DNA of 64,000 nt from Pampus argenteus (Eukaryota; Chordata; Actinopteri; Scombriformes; Stromateidae), in NCBI GenBank assembly GCA_036937835.1, contig CM072860.1, positions 4,171,001 to 4,235,000 on the forward strand, given 5' to 3'. Made by a program: the position numbers and the translations under genes. The notes under the pieces were generated by a model. It ran no database searches. It worked only from the letters and a program-made list of their open reading frames with translations, and had not been told where the DNA came from. This document shows positions 33,225-43,222 of the stretch, in pieces (position 1 is the first letter of the stretch; the number at the start of each line of letters is the position of its first letter).

Positions 33225-36200
33225 ATTTAAATTAAAGTTGCAAATATCCATTTAATTGCAGAAATCTTTTAATGGTCAGAATGAACAAAATTAATGTGTT
33301 TTTGTCCATTTATTTGTAAGAAGTTTGAAGTACTTGTATTTAACACCCAACATAGGCGAAGCTCGCTGAGGACAACCGAGTGAATTGACTCTTCGCGCTT
33401 TCCGTAGCAGGTTATATTTCTTGTCAACATGGCCGCCATCCGGAGCGGGTTGACTCCGGTCTGCTTAGCAAGATGTTTTCTGAGGCAAACTGGAAAACCG
33501 AGTCGAGGCAGCCCTCCTTTTTCAGACGTTTGGAGCCACGTAGGTCTCACTTATATTTTACTACCTAGTATTTACCCGCTGCTTCTGAAACAAACACAAA
33601 CTGCGACTTTCCTCCGGCTAACTCGCTAGCCGGTTAGCATCCTCACTGCGTACTTACGAGCATGTCTCCTGAGTGACTTTGACAGCAGCAGTCTTTGTAG
33701 AGGACACACAGGTCTCTGTTTAAGTGTTAATCACCAAGGTTTCTAAACAACAACATATATAATTTAGTTTAAAATGTTTGAAATACTTGCTGCTGCTCAC
33801 CTGGAGTGATTTTAATGACATTATTGAGCCTTCATCTCTGTGGCTCCTTCAAGCTTTGTCAGCATATATCTCTCCTAAAGTGAAGATATTACAGCTGTTA
33901 CTATGTTATTGTTTAAACCTTTAACTAACTAAGTTGAGGTTTGACCCTGAGTCCTGTAGAAATGACCTAAATGTCACTAGAGGTCACTATATACAAGCTG
34001 ATGCATGTTTTAAAGGATGTGTTCACAGTTTTTTAAGTATCCAAATGGATACTGAAATAGTTTTTTTCTTGCTGTAATCATTCCTCCTGTTCCTGTGGCA
34101 TTTCTGAATGCTTTTTGTGTCATTAGCTTGTGTTTTATTGTATAATAAGTGCCTGACGCTCATTCCCTCTGGTTTACAAACAGCGGTTGCTGCAGAGGTC
34201 CCATCTGCACACAGTGTTTGAGTGCAGCAGGCCGACCACCAGGACTCTGCTGGGCCGGAGGCGACATGGAAAGGTGCTGTGGGTGAACGCTGTGGCAGTC
34301 AGACACAACAGCTCTCAGGTGAGTTGGCACAGGTGTGATTCATTCAACAGCAGAAGCTGGGAGTATCTTATAGCTGCTAGGTCTCTGTGTACATCTTTTC
34401 ATCATTTTCATGAAAACTATATTCAAATATATATTTTGAGTTACAGGTGAACAAAAAGCATTTTGTGTTATAAAATGACCAGAATTGGGAATACAACCCT
34501 GTTTTAAGTTTTATGCATGTATAATATTGGATATAAAAGGGATCACTATGTATGTATTGTAATGGCAACATATTTATTGATATCATCAGATCCCACCTGA
34601 GGCTGGATCCATGGACGCTTCCTTTGAACCTCCAGTCGCAGAGTCGTCAGCTGTCTCGTTGCCGGCAGACCCCGCCCCCATCATCTCACAACCAATCACT
34701 GAACAGGTGGCTGATGCTACGTCTGACATTAAATAATCTGACAAAAGCCTCAATTACATTCTCATTTATTCATGTTTTTCTGTTTGGATTAATATTTTCA
34801 GATCCCAGTTGAAACTGTTTCCACGGCAGTACCAGTAGCGGACGGCTTTGCTTCTCCTCCAGTTTTAGATGTCTTACCTCCCATTGTGTCCGCTGACCCT
34901 GTCATAATGCAGCCAATGGTGGAGCAGGTGGTCCATGCTGCACCGACTGCAGTGGAGGTCCTGCAGGCTGCGGCCACAGAACCCACTTTAGCAGAGCTGG
35001 GACTTGCCGGGCACACACCAGTGGGACTGATCCAGACCCTTTTAGAGTTCATGCACGTGGATCTAGGTTTGCCCTGGTGGGGAGCCATCGTTGTCGGTAA
35101 GCACGGATCAAGAAAACCTTCAAATCAACATTCTAGTGAAGGCGGGTTATATCAGTATCTGAGTGTGATCTGTCTGCAGCACAAACACTGTCTACTGTAT
35201 TTCCTGTGTCATTTCTCATCTTCTTTGTTTCTGTAAATCTTTCGCCCCTCATATAGGAACAGTCATTGCTCGTTTGGCTGTGTTTCCAGTCATAGTGAAG
35301 GGCCAGAGGGAGGCGGCCAAAATGAATAACGTCATGCCTGAGATGACCAAACTCACCACCAAGATGAATGAGGCCAAGCAGAGTGGAAACAAATTTGAAT
35401 GTAAATTTTCACTCCTGTTTCTTCATTGCATTTTTCTTTTCAGTCAAAACACAGATATTCATATGTGTGTGTGCGCTTTCAGAAATGAAGCTGCTGTTTT
35501 TCATGTTTCAGTTGCCAAAGCCTACACTGACCTGACCTTGTTCCAGAAGAAGCACGACGTGAATCCTTTCCGTGGCTTCCTGATTCCTTTAGTGCAGGTC
35601 AGTTTTAGCTCTCAGACCATTGATGTCAAATTTCCAATAAAATTAAAACATGCCATACATCTAACTGATTACAGCAGGATTCATTTTCATGTGTGTATGT
35701 GTGTTTCTAAATGTTGCCCTTTTGTGGGCAGAAACCTGACTCAAATAAAATAATCATATTAATGGATACAATATAAGGAGGTTATTTATTTAAACTTTGT
35801 GTTTCCCCATATTCATATTACAGTTAAAACAAAGGTATATTCCACATACTTGGTAAGCAATCAAGTAAGCTTGTTGGTTTGAAACACAAAGGGAGAGTTA
35901 TTGTTAAAATTATGTTTACGATTTCTAGGTTTTTCTGCACAATTTCCATCTGGCCTCAGATCAAGATGATTCACTTATCTGTTGGTCTCCCCCAGGCACC
36001 AATCTTCATCTCCTTCTTCATTGCACTGAGGAAGATGGCCTACCTGCCGGTGCCCAGCTTGCAGTCAGGAGGCATGCTCTGGTTTACAGATCTGACGGCA
36101 GCAGATCCTTTCTACATCCTGCCTGTGGCTGTCACTGGAACCATGTTCTTAATCCTGGAGGTGAGCCAGTGTTTACTCAGGGTGTCAGACAGACGGGATA

Positions 36201-38368
36201 TCATATATCAAGATGCCAATAATTACTAATTACTAATAATTACTACTGTCTTACTGTCACAGATGATGAAGGGCTCAAACAGACAATCTGAAAAATGCTA
36301 ACTGCTGGAGAAAATTATTTTGACCGCTTCCAAGAGTGCGAGTGTGTGACTGATAGACAAGTTGTGTATTATATCGTCCAAATACAGCTGTTGTCTTCTT
36401 ATATTCGGGCTAGTGCTGTAATATGAACCCTGTTAATGTGCTTTTTGTTTTCAGTGCTCTTATGCCAAAAACCTTTTCCTGTTATTATCAAGCCTTTAAT
36501 TATTAGAATATCAGGACTATCATTGGACTGATTGTCACTTTAATAATTTTCACAATTTGTTGCTTGCAGCTTGGTGCAGAGTCTGGTATTGACAACCCCA
36601 ACATGAAAGCCATGAAGAACGTGTTCAGGATCATACCCTTTATCGTCCTCCCTCTTACCATCAACTTCCCCACGGTCAGTCACATCTGTTTTTACTATTT
36701 TTATATTACCAGGTAGTACCAGGAAATCTAATTTAAACATCTTAAACTACCCATATTCAGTGTCTAAAGTCCTTTTGTCCTCAAACAAACGCCAGGCTGT
36801 TTTTACCTACTGGATGACCTCCAACTGCTTCACGTTGGGTCAAGTGGCCCTGCTCAGACATCCCCTGATCAGAGAGAAACTGAGGATCCCGGAAAAGATC
36901 AAACACCCGAAGTCCGCCATGCCTGAACAAGACGGCTTCATTGAAAGCATGAAGAAGGGTTGGTGTTACAAACATGAATCTGACAGATTAGGATTTAAAT
37001 TAGTTAATTGATTGATTCATGGGGAAACTTGATTATAAAATTGCAGCACTGATTATTTCTCATTATGTTTCCAGCCTGGAAGAACGCTCAGCTGGCTCAG
37101 CAGCTGGAAGAGAGGGAACGAAGGATCAAAAATCATCTGGACTTCGCTGCCAAAGGTCAGTAGAAGTAAAATATGGCTGGAGTTTTTGCTGTAAGAAAAG
37201 CAACTCATGAGGTCCCATCTTTTAATTTTTTTATTTTTTTTGCCTGGTTTGTGCCATTTTAAGTGCTCATAACCTTTAACATTTTCGCTATGCAAAACAG
37301 GCCAGTTTAATCATCAAAGAACCACAAAAGCTTACTCATCAGGTTTGAAACCACACGCTAACAAATGTTTGTCAAATGTACTTCCACATCCTGACAGCTA
37401 GATGGAGCCATCAGCATGATTGTCTGTCTTCTGCCGAGCGTTTGACACCTGAAACTATTTACAATGAACTCTGTATTTCATTCAGTTTCATTTCTGAAAT
37501 ACCTTCTCTTTATCTCTCTCTGCAGGTCCACTCAGGCAGACTTTTACCCACAATCCTCTCCAGCAGAGCCCTCCTATAAACGCAGCATCAGCTAAAAGCA
37601 AGACAGCCAGCAGCAAACCGAAGCCATGGAAAGACACTATTGGATAAATCAAGAGTGGCTGATGGTTTGAAAGTATATCAAATTGTGTACATATTTATAG
37701 GGAAAAGAGGACAAGGTGAGGTAGGGATGTGATTATGTATGTTGTTCTAATTAAAATGTAAAATCTGCCACAACACAACCACTTCAGTGCATATATTGTT
37801 ATTATATTTCACTACACAACACATTATATGAGTGAAAATAGCCCTTTACTTCACTAGACCTTGCGGCAGAGAGTACAAAACTTCAATTTTCTCCATATGA
37901 GTGAATGTGGAGATATTAAAATCTCTTACTGTGTGCAAATAATAATATTACTATAATAAGGGTGTTTCTGTGTTCATCAGTGGTTTCTGTTTCAAATGTC
38001 CACTTAAACAATTTAACCATAATATAATAATAATCTGTAACCTTCCAGTAAAATCAAATCATCTAGGGTTATGTGATGTCACACACCATATATCGATTAA
38101 ATAATTCTCTACTAATACGTTCATTTCTGTGATAGAAACAGGTATAGTTGATTTCTTTAGGAGTGCATTAAAATGTTCTCTCTGAAGTCTCAGTGAGCTT
38201 GAATGAAATGTTGCCAGCAAGCACCCGGGCGCCATCATGTACGCATTCATGAACATTATCGCCGGGGTGATGATTGACAGGTCAGAGAGAGCTGGCTTCA
38301 GCTCAAGCCCAGTGTTAGTCCATCGATGCCGAATAGCAGCAGTGACTAGCCAGGGTGAGCTCAGGTCG
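33225..38368 (+). repeat. Tandem segmental duplication, unit A (oxa1l copy A plus slc7a7 3' UTR fragment)
   Basis: Direct repeat of unit B (38,580-43,163). Left edge: 'tttaaattaaagttgcaaat' begins at 33,226 and again at 38,581. Right edge: 'gccagggtgag(c/t)tcaggtcg' ends at 38,368 and 43,163, after which the sequences differ. The unit covers the oxa1l promoter, all its exons, and about 0.5 kb (about 37,833-38,368) matching the sequence just downstream of the slc7a7 stop in unit B. The 211-base spacer 38,369-38,579 is AT-rich and unique within the window. Confidence 0.93.
33429..37647 (+). CDS. oxa1l: Mitochondrial inner membrane insertase OXA1L, copy A
   Basis: YidC/Oxa1/Alb3-family insertase that places mitochondrially made proteins into the inner membrane and binds the mitoribosome through its matrix tail. 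Eleven exons: 33429-33539, 34184-34318, 34590-34706, 34802-35096, 35257-35400, 35512-35597, 35996-36160, 36570-36674, 36796-36958, 37075-37155 and 37526-37647, giving 507 residues. The basic N-terminus (LARCFLRQTGKPSRG) fits a presequence. Exons 3-4 encode a Pro/Val/Glu-rich linker. The conserved core starts at GLPWWGAIVV (first membrane helix), with APIFISFFIALR, LPVPSLQSGG and DPFYILPVAV. The tail has QQLEERERRIKNHL, then RQTFTHNPLQQ and a terminal KPWKDTIG, all matching human. This copy keeps the human-like residues and is the conserved ortholog. The ATG sits in AACATGGCCGCCATC, which contains an inverted YY1 motif. Confidence 0.95.
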
Positions 38369-38866
38369 TCAGGTTGTAAATTAATATCCAAAAAGTCTGG
38401 TAATGATCATCCTCCACCAATTAGTATAAATGTCCAGTAAAATAATGTGTTGCTACATTTAAAAAAATAAAATAAAAATGTTTTTACAAAAACAGGATAA
38501 TGCCTGGAATATAAAGTCTACAAACAGCATTTCAACTAAATTAATTATATTACTTAAAAAAAGTATTTTGTTTAATGATATTTAAATTAAAGTTGCAAAT
38601 ATCCATTTAATTGCAGAAATCTTTTAATGGTCAGCATGAACAAAATGAATGTGTTTTTGTCCATTTATTTTTAAGAAGTTTGAAGTACTTTTATTTTGTA
38701 ACATCATAGGCTACTATACATATTAAGACCATTACTGAGTTTTATCAGAAACGTAGAAAATATTTTATTATAGTTTTTATTCATATTTTAAACACCCAAC
38801 ATAGGCGAAGCTCGCTGAGGACAACATAGTGAATTGACTCTTCGCGCTTTCCGTAGCAGGTCAACA
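37648..38866. other. Region between the two oxa1l copies
   Basis: oxa1l-A 3' UTR (ATTAAA at 37,750-37,755), then a stretch homologous to the slc7a7 3' UTR in antisense (about 37,833-38,368), the spacer 38,369-38,579, and the promoter-proximal part of unit B. Unit B has about 90 bases (around 38,698-38,790) without counterpart upstream of copy A. Open frames in the shared part (for example beginning MYAFMNIIAG at 38,237) recur in unit B only because the DNA is duplicated. Confidence 0.7.
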
Positions 38867-41800
38867 ATGGCCGCCATCCGGAACGGGTTGACTCCGGTCT
38901 GCTTAGCAAGATGTTTTCTGAGGCAAACTGGAAAACCGAGTCGAGGCAGCCCTCCTTTTTCAGACGTTTGGAGCCACGTAGGTCTCACCTACATTTTACC
39001 ACCTGGTATTTTCCCACTGCTTCTGAAACAAACACAAACTGCGACTTTCCTCCGGCTAACTCGCTAGCCGGTTAGCATCCTGACTGCGTACTTACGAGCA
39101 TGTCTCCTGTGTGACTTTGACAGCAGCAGTCTTTGTAGAGGACACACAGGTCTCTGTTTAAGTGTTAATCACCAAGGTTTCTAAACAACAACATGTATAA
39201 TTTAGTTTAAAATGATCGAAATACTTGCTGCTGCTCACCTGGAGTGATTTTGATGACATTATTGAGCCTTCATCTCTGTGGCTCCTTCCAGCTTTGTCAG
39301 CATATATCGCTGAAATCTCTCCTAAAGTGAAGATATTACAGCTGTTACTATGTTATTGTTTTAACCTTTAACTAACTAAGCTGTGGTTTGACCCTGAGTC
39401 CTGTAGAAATGACCTAAATGTCACTAGAGGTCACTATATACAAGCTGATGCATGTTTTAAAGGATGTGTTCACAGTTTGAAATAGGTTTTTCTTGCTGTA
39501 ATCATTCCTCCTGTTCCTGTGGTATTTCTGAATGCTCTTTGTGTCATTAGCTTGTGTTTTATTGTACAGTAAGTGCCTGACGCTCATTTCCTCTGGTTTA
39601 CAAACAGCGGTTGCTGCAGAGGTCCCATCTGCACACAGTGTTTGAGTGCAGCAGGCCGACCACCAGGACTCTGCTGGGCCGGAGACGACATGGAAAGGTG
39701 CTGTGGGTGAACGCTGTGGCAGTCAGACACAACAGCTCTCAGGTGAGTTGGCACAGGTGTGATTCATCTCATGGCAAAGATACTGTTGTCTGAACAGCAG
39801 AAGCTTATGGCTGCAGACAAAAGCCTCAATTACATTCTCACTTTATTCATGTTTTTCTGTTTGGATTAATATTTTCAGATCCCAGTCGAAACTGTTTCCA
39901 CGGCAGTACCAGTAGCGGACAGCTTTGCTTCTTCTCCAGTTTTAGATGTCTCCCCTCATATTGTGTCCGCTGACCCTGTCATAATGCAGCCAATGGTGGA
40001 GCAGGTGGTCAATGCTGCACCGACTGCAGTGGAGGTCCTGCAGGCTGCGACCACAGAACCCACTTTAGCAGAGCTGGGACTTGCCGGGCACACACCAGTG
40101 GGACTGATCCAGAACCTGTTAGAGTTCATGCACGTGGATATAGGTTTGCCCTGGTGGGGAGCCATTGTTGTCGGTAAGCACGGATCAAGAAAACCTTCAA
40201 ATCAACATTCTAGTGAAGGCGGGTTATATCAGTATCTGAGTGTGATATGTCTGCAGCACAAACACTGTCTACTGTATTTCCTGTGTCACTTCTCATCTTC
40301 TTTGTTTCTGTAAATCTTTCGCCCCTCATATAGGAACAGTCATTGCTCGTTTGGCTGTGTTTCCAGTCTTAGTGAAGGGCCATAGGGAGGCGGTTAAACT
40401 GAATAACGTCATGCCTGAGATGACCAAACTCTCCACAAAGATGACTGAGGCCTATCGGAGTGGAAACCAATTTGAATGTAAATTTTCACTCCTGTTTCTT
40501 CATTGCATTTTTCTTTTCAGTCAAAACACAGATATTCATGTGTGTGTGCGCTTTCAGAAATGAAGCTGCTGTTTTTCATGTTTCAGTTAACAAAGCCCAC
40601 ACTGACCTGACCTTGTTCCAGAAGAAGCACGACGTGAATCCTCTCCGTGGCTTCCTGATTCCTTTAGTGCAGGTCAGTTTTAGCTCTCAAACCATTGACC
40701 ACCTCAAACCACAATTTCCATCTGGCCTCAGATCAAGATGATTCACTTATCTGTTCGTTCTCCCAGGCACCGATCTTCATCTCCTTCTTCATCGCACTGA
40801 GGACGATGGCCACCCTGCCGGTGCCCAGCTTGCAGTCAGGAGGCATGCTCTGGTTTACTGATCTGACGGCAGCAGATCCTTTCTACATCCTGCCTGTGGC
40901 TGTCACTGGTACCGTGTTCTTCATCCTGGAGGTGAGCCAGTGTTTACTCAGCATGTCAGACAGACATGATATCGTACTATTACTACTACGTAATATGAAC
41001 CCTGTTAATGTGCAGTTTTTGCCAAAAACCTTTTCCTGTTATTATCAAGCCTTTAATTATTAGAATATCAGGACTATCATTGGACTGATTGTCACTTTAA
41101 TAATTTTCACAATTGTTGCTTGCAGCTTGGTGCAGAGGGTGGTATTGACAACCCCAACATGAAAGCCATGAAGAACGTGTTCAGGATCATACCCTTTATC
41201 ATCCTCCCTCTTACCATCAACTTCCCCACGGTCAGTCACATCTGTTTTTACTAGTTTTATATTACCAGGTAGTACCAGGAAATATAATTTAAACATCTTA
41301 AACTACCCATATTCAGTGTCTAAAGTCCTTTTGTCCTCAAACAAACCGCAGGCTGTTTTTACCTACTGGATGACCTCCAACTGCTTCACGTTGGGTCAAG
41401 TTGCCCTGTTCAGACACCCCCTGATCAGAGAGAAACTGAGAATCCCGGAAAAGATCAAACACCCGAAGTCCGCCATGCCTCAACAAGACGACTTCATTGA
41501 AAGCATGAAGAAGGGTTGGTGTTACAAACATGAATCTGACAGATTAGGACTTAAATTAGTTAATTGATTGATTCATGGGGAAACTTAATAATAATAATAA
41601 AATTGCAGCACTGATTATTTCTCATTATGTTTCCAGCCTGGAAGAACGCTCAGCTGGGTCAGCAAAAGAAAAATCATCTGGACTTCGCTGCCAAAGGTCA
41701 GTAGAAGTAAAATATGGCTGGAGTTGTTTCTAAATAAGAGTAAGAGTTGGCTAAGATTATCTAAAATGAAAAAGAACAGATAAACCATCTCCAAAACACA

Positions 41801-42276
41801 ACTAGGGGATGAAAACTATGAGATTTCCTGCTTCTAAAATGCGCTTTTTTTCTTGTGTTGTGTTTACTGCCTTTTTTATAAACCAAATGATTAAGCAAGA
41901 ACTTTATATTATTTAATTAATCAAAATATTTGTTAGTTGCAGCCCTACATCAGACGCATTTTGTGTCATTGACTGTTTGTTTACATTTGAAAATAGACAT
42001 TTATTGAGTTTTTGCTGTAAGGAAAGCAACTCATGAGGTCCCATCTTTAATTTATTTATTTATTTTTTTGCCTGGTTTGACACCTGAAACTATTTACAAT
42101 GAACTCTGTATTTCATTCAGTTTCATTTCTGAAATACCTTCTCTTTATCTCTCTCTGCAGGTCCACACAGGCAGACTTTTACCCACAATCCTCTCCAGCA
42201 GAGCCCTCCTATAAACACAGAATCAGGCAAGATAGCCAGCAGCAAACCGAAGCCATTGAAAGACACTATTGGATAA
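38867..42276 (+). CDS. OXA1L-like mitochondrial insertase, copy B (tandem duplicate)
   Basis: Intact paralog of the preceding oxa1l. Ten exons: 38867-38977, 39608-39742, 39879-40173, 40334-40477, 40587-40672, 40767-40931, 41126-41230, 41352-41514, 41637-41696 and 42161-42276, giving 459 residues, all in frame with consensus splice sites. Compared with copy A it lacks the 39-codon exon 3, and 7 codons in the penultimate exon reduce the charged helix to LGQQKKNHL. It has two codons fewer in the last exon. Changes hit positions where copy A agrees with human: GQREAA becomes GHREAV, GPLRQ becomes GPHRQ, and the terminal PWKD becomes PLKD. The membrane core is retained. Likely an insertase with altered mitoribosome contact, or an early decaying duplicate; expression is unknown. 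Confidence 0.88.
41728..42005. repeat. Copy-B-specific insertion in oxa1l intron 10, transposon-like end
   Basis: This block interrupts sequence continuous in copy A ('ggctggagtt' then 'tttgctgtaa'). It includes 'tcaaaatatttgttagttgcagccctac', resembling the terminus of the teleost 'tgaaacgattagtcgatta' MITE family. It could instead be ancestral sequence deleted from copy A. Confidence 0.4.
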
Positions 42277-43222
42277 ATCAAGAGTGGCTGATGGTTTGAT
42301 AGTATAACAAATTGTGTACATATTTATAAAGAAAAGAGGACAAGGTGAGGTAGGGATGTGATTATGTATGTTGTTCTAATTAAAATGTAAAATCTGCCAC
42401 AACACAACCACTTCAGTGCATATATTGTCATTATATTTCACTACACAACACATTATATTCGTGTAACCAGTAATATACTTGCAGCAAAGTGAAAGAAATA
42501 CATCATTTATGTTGTCAACAAGTAATTTTATTACAAATACGTGTTTGCAGTTTAACTGTCTCAAACTCTTCTACATTTAACAGTGTTTAAGAGACACAGA
42601 AGAAAAAAAAAAAAAAGTTAAATTGAGTGAAAATAGCCCTTTACTTCACTAGACCTTGCGGCAGAGAGTACAAAACTTCTATTTTCTCCATATGAGTGAA
42701 TGTGGAGATATTAAAATCTCTTACTGTGTGCAAATAATAATATTACTATAATAAGGGTGTTTCTGTGTTCATCAGTGGTTTCTGTTTCAAATGTCCACTT
42801 AAACAATTTAACCATAATATAATAATAATCTGTAACCTTCCAGTAAAATCAAATCATCTGGGGTTATGTGATGTCACACACGACATATCGATTAAATACA
42901 TTTCTACTAATACGTTCATTTCTGTGATAGAAACGGGTATAGTTGATTTCTTTAGGAGTGCATTAAAATGTTCTCTCTGAAGTCTCAGTGAGCTTGAATG
43001 AAATGTTGCCAGCAAGCACCCGGGCGCCATCATGTACGCATTCATGAACATTATCGCCGGGGTGATGATTGACAGGTCAGAGAGAGCTGGCTTCAGCTCA
43101 AGCCCAGTGTTAGTCCATCGATGCCGAATAGCAGCAGTGACTAGCCAGGGTGAGTTCAGGTCGAGCCTCTACGTGTGTTTGTGCGTCGTCAGTCTCCGGC
43201 AGGGTGTTCAAACCGAACGTCT
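42277..43222. other. Convergent 3' ends of oxa1l copy B and slc7a7
   Basis: oxa1l-B polyadenylation signal ATTAAA at 42,379-42,384 (+). Minus-strand AATAAA (plus TTTATT at 42,527-42,532) is a candidate end for the slc7a7 3' UTR, which would place the two 3' ends within about 150 bases of each other or overlapping. No coding sequence. Confidence 0.5.

Larger units (their letters stand above)
38580..43163 (+). repeat. Tandem segmental duplication, unit B (oxa1l copy B plus slc7a7 3' UTR)
   Basis: Second copy of the 33,225-38,368 unit in the same orientation. Shorter overall: it lacks oxa1l exon 3 and its surroundings and parts of introns 6 and 7. It carries extra sequence in intron 10 (about 41,728-42,005) and about 170 bases at 42,461-42,628 with an A-run near its end. 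It continues unbroken into the slc7a7 coding region, so this right edge is in its native context. Confidence 0.93.

Noticed and set aside
35490..35597. Alternative upstream acceptor (TTTCAG/AAATGAAG) for oxa1l exon 6
   Set aside because: It would shift phase and insert sequence read as polypyrimidine; the acceptor at 35,509-35,511 keeps frame and matches the family.
38237..38440. Open frame beginning MYAFMNIIAG, repeated at 43,032
   Set aside because: Present twice only because the DNA is duplicated; it lies antisense in the slc7a7 3' UTR and has no family match or splice support.
33429..42276. The second oxa1l being a processed pseudogene
   Set aside because: It retains introns, promoter and flanking sequence with an intact frame, so it is a segmental duplicate and not a retrocopy.
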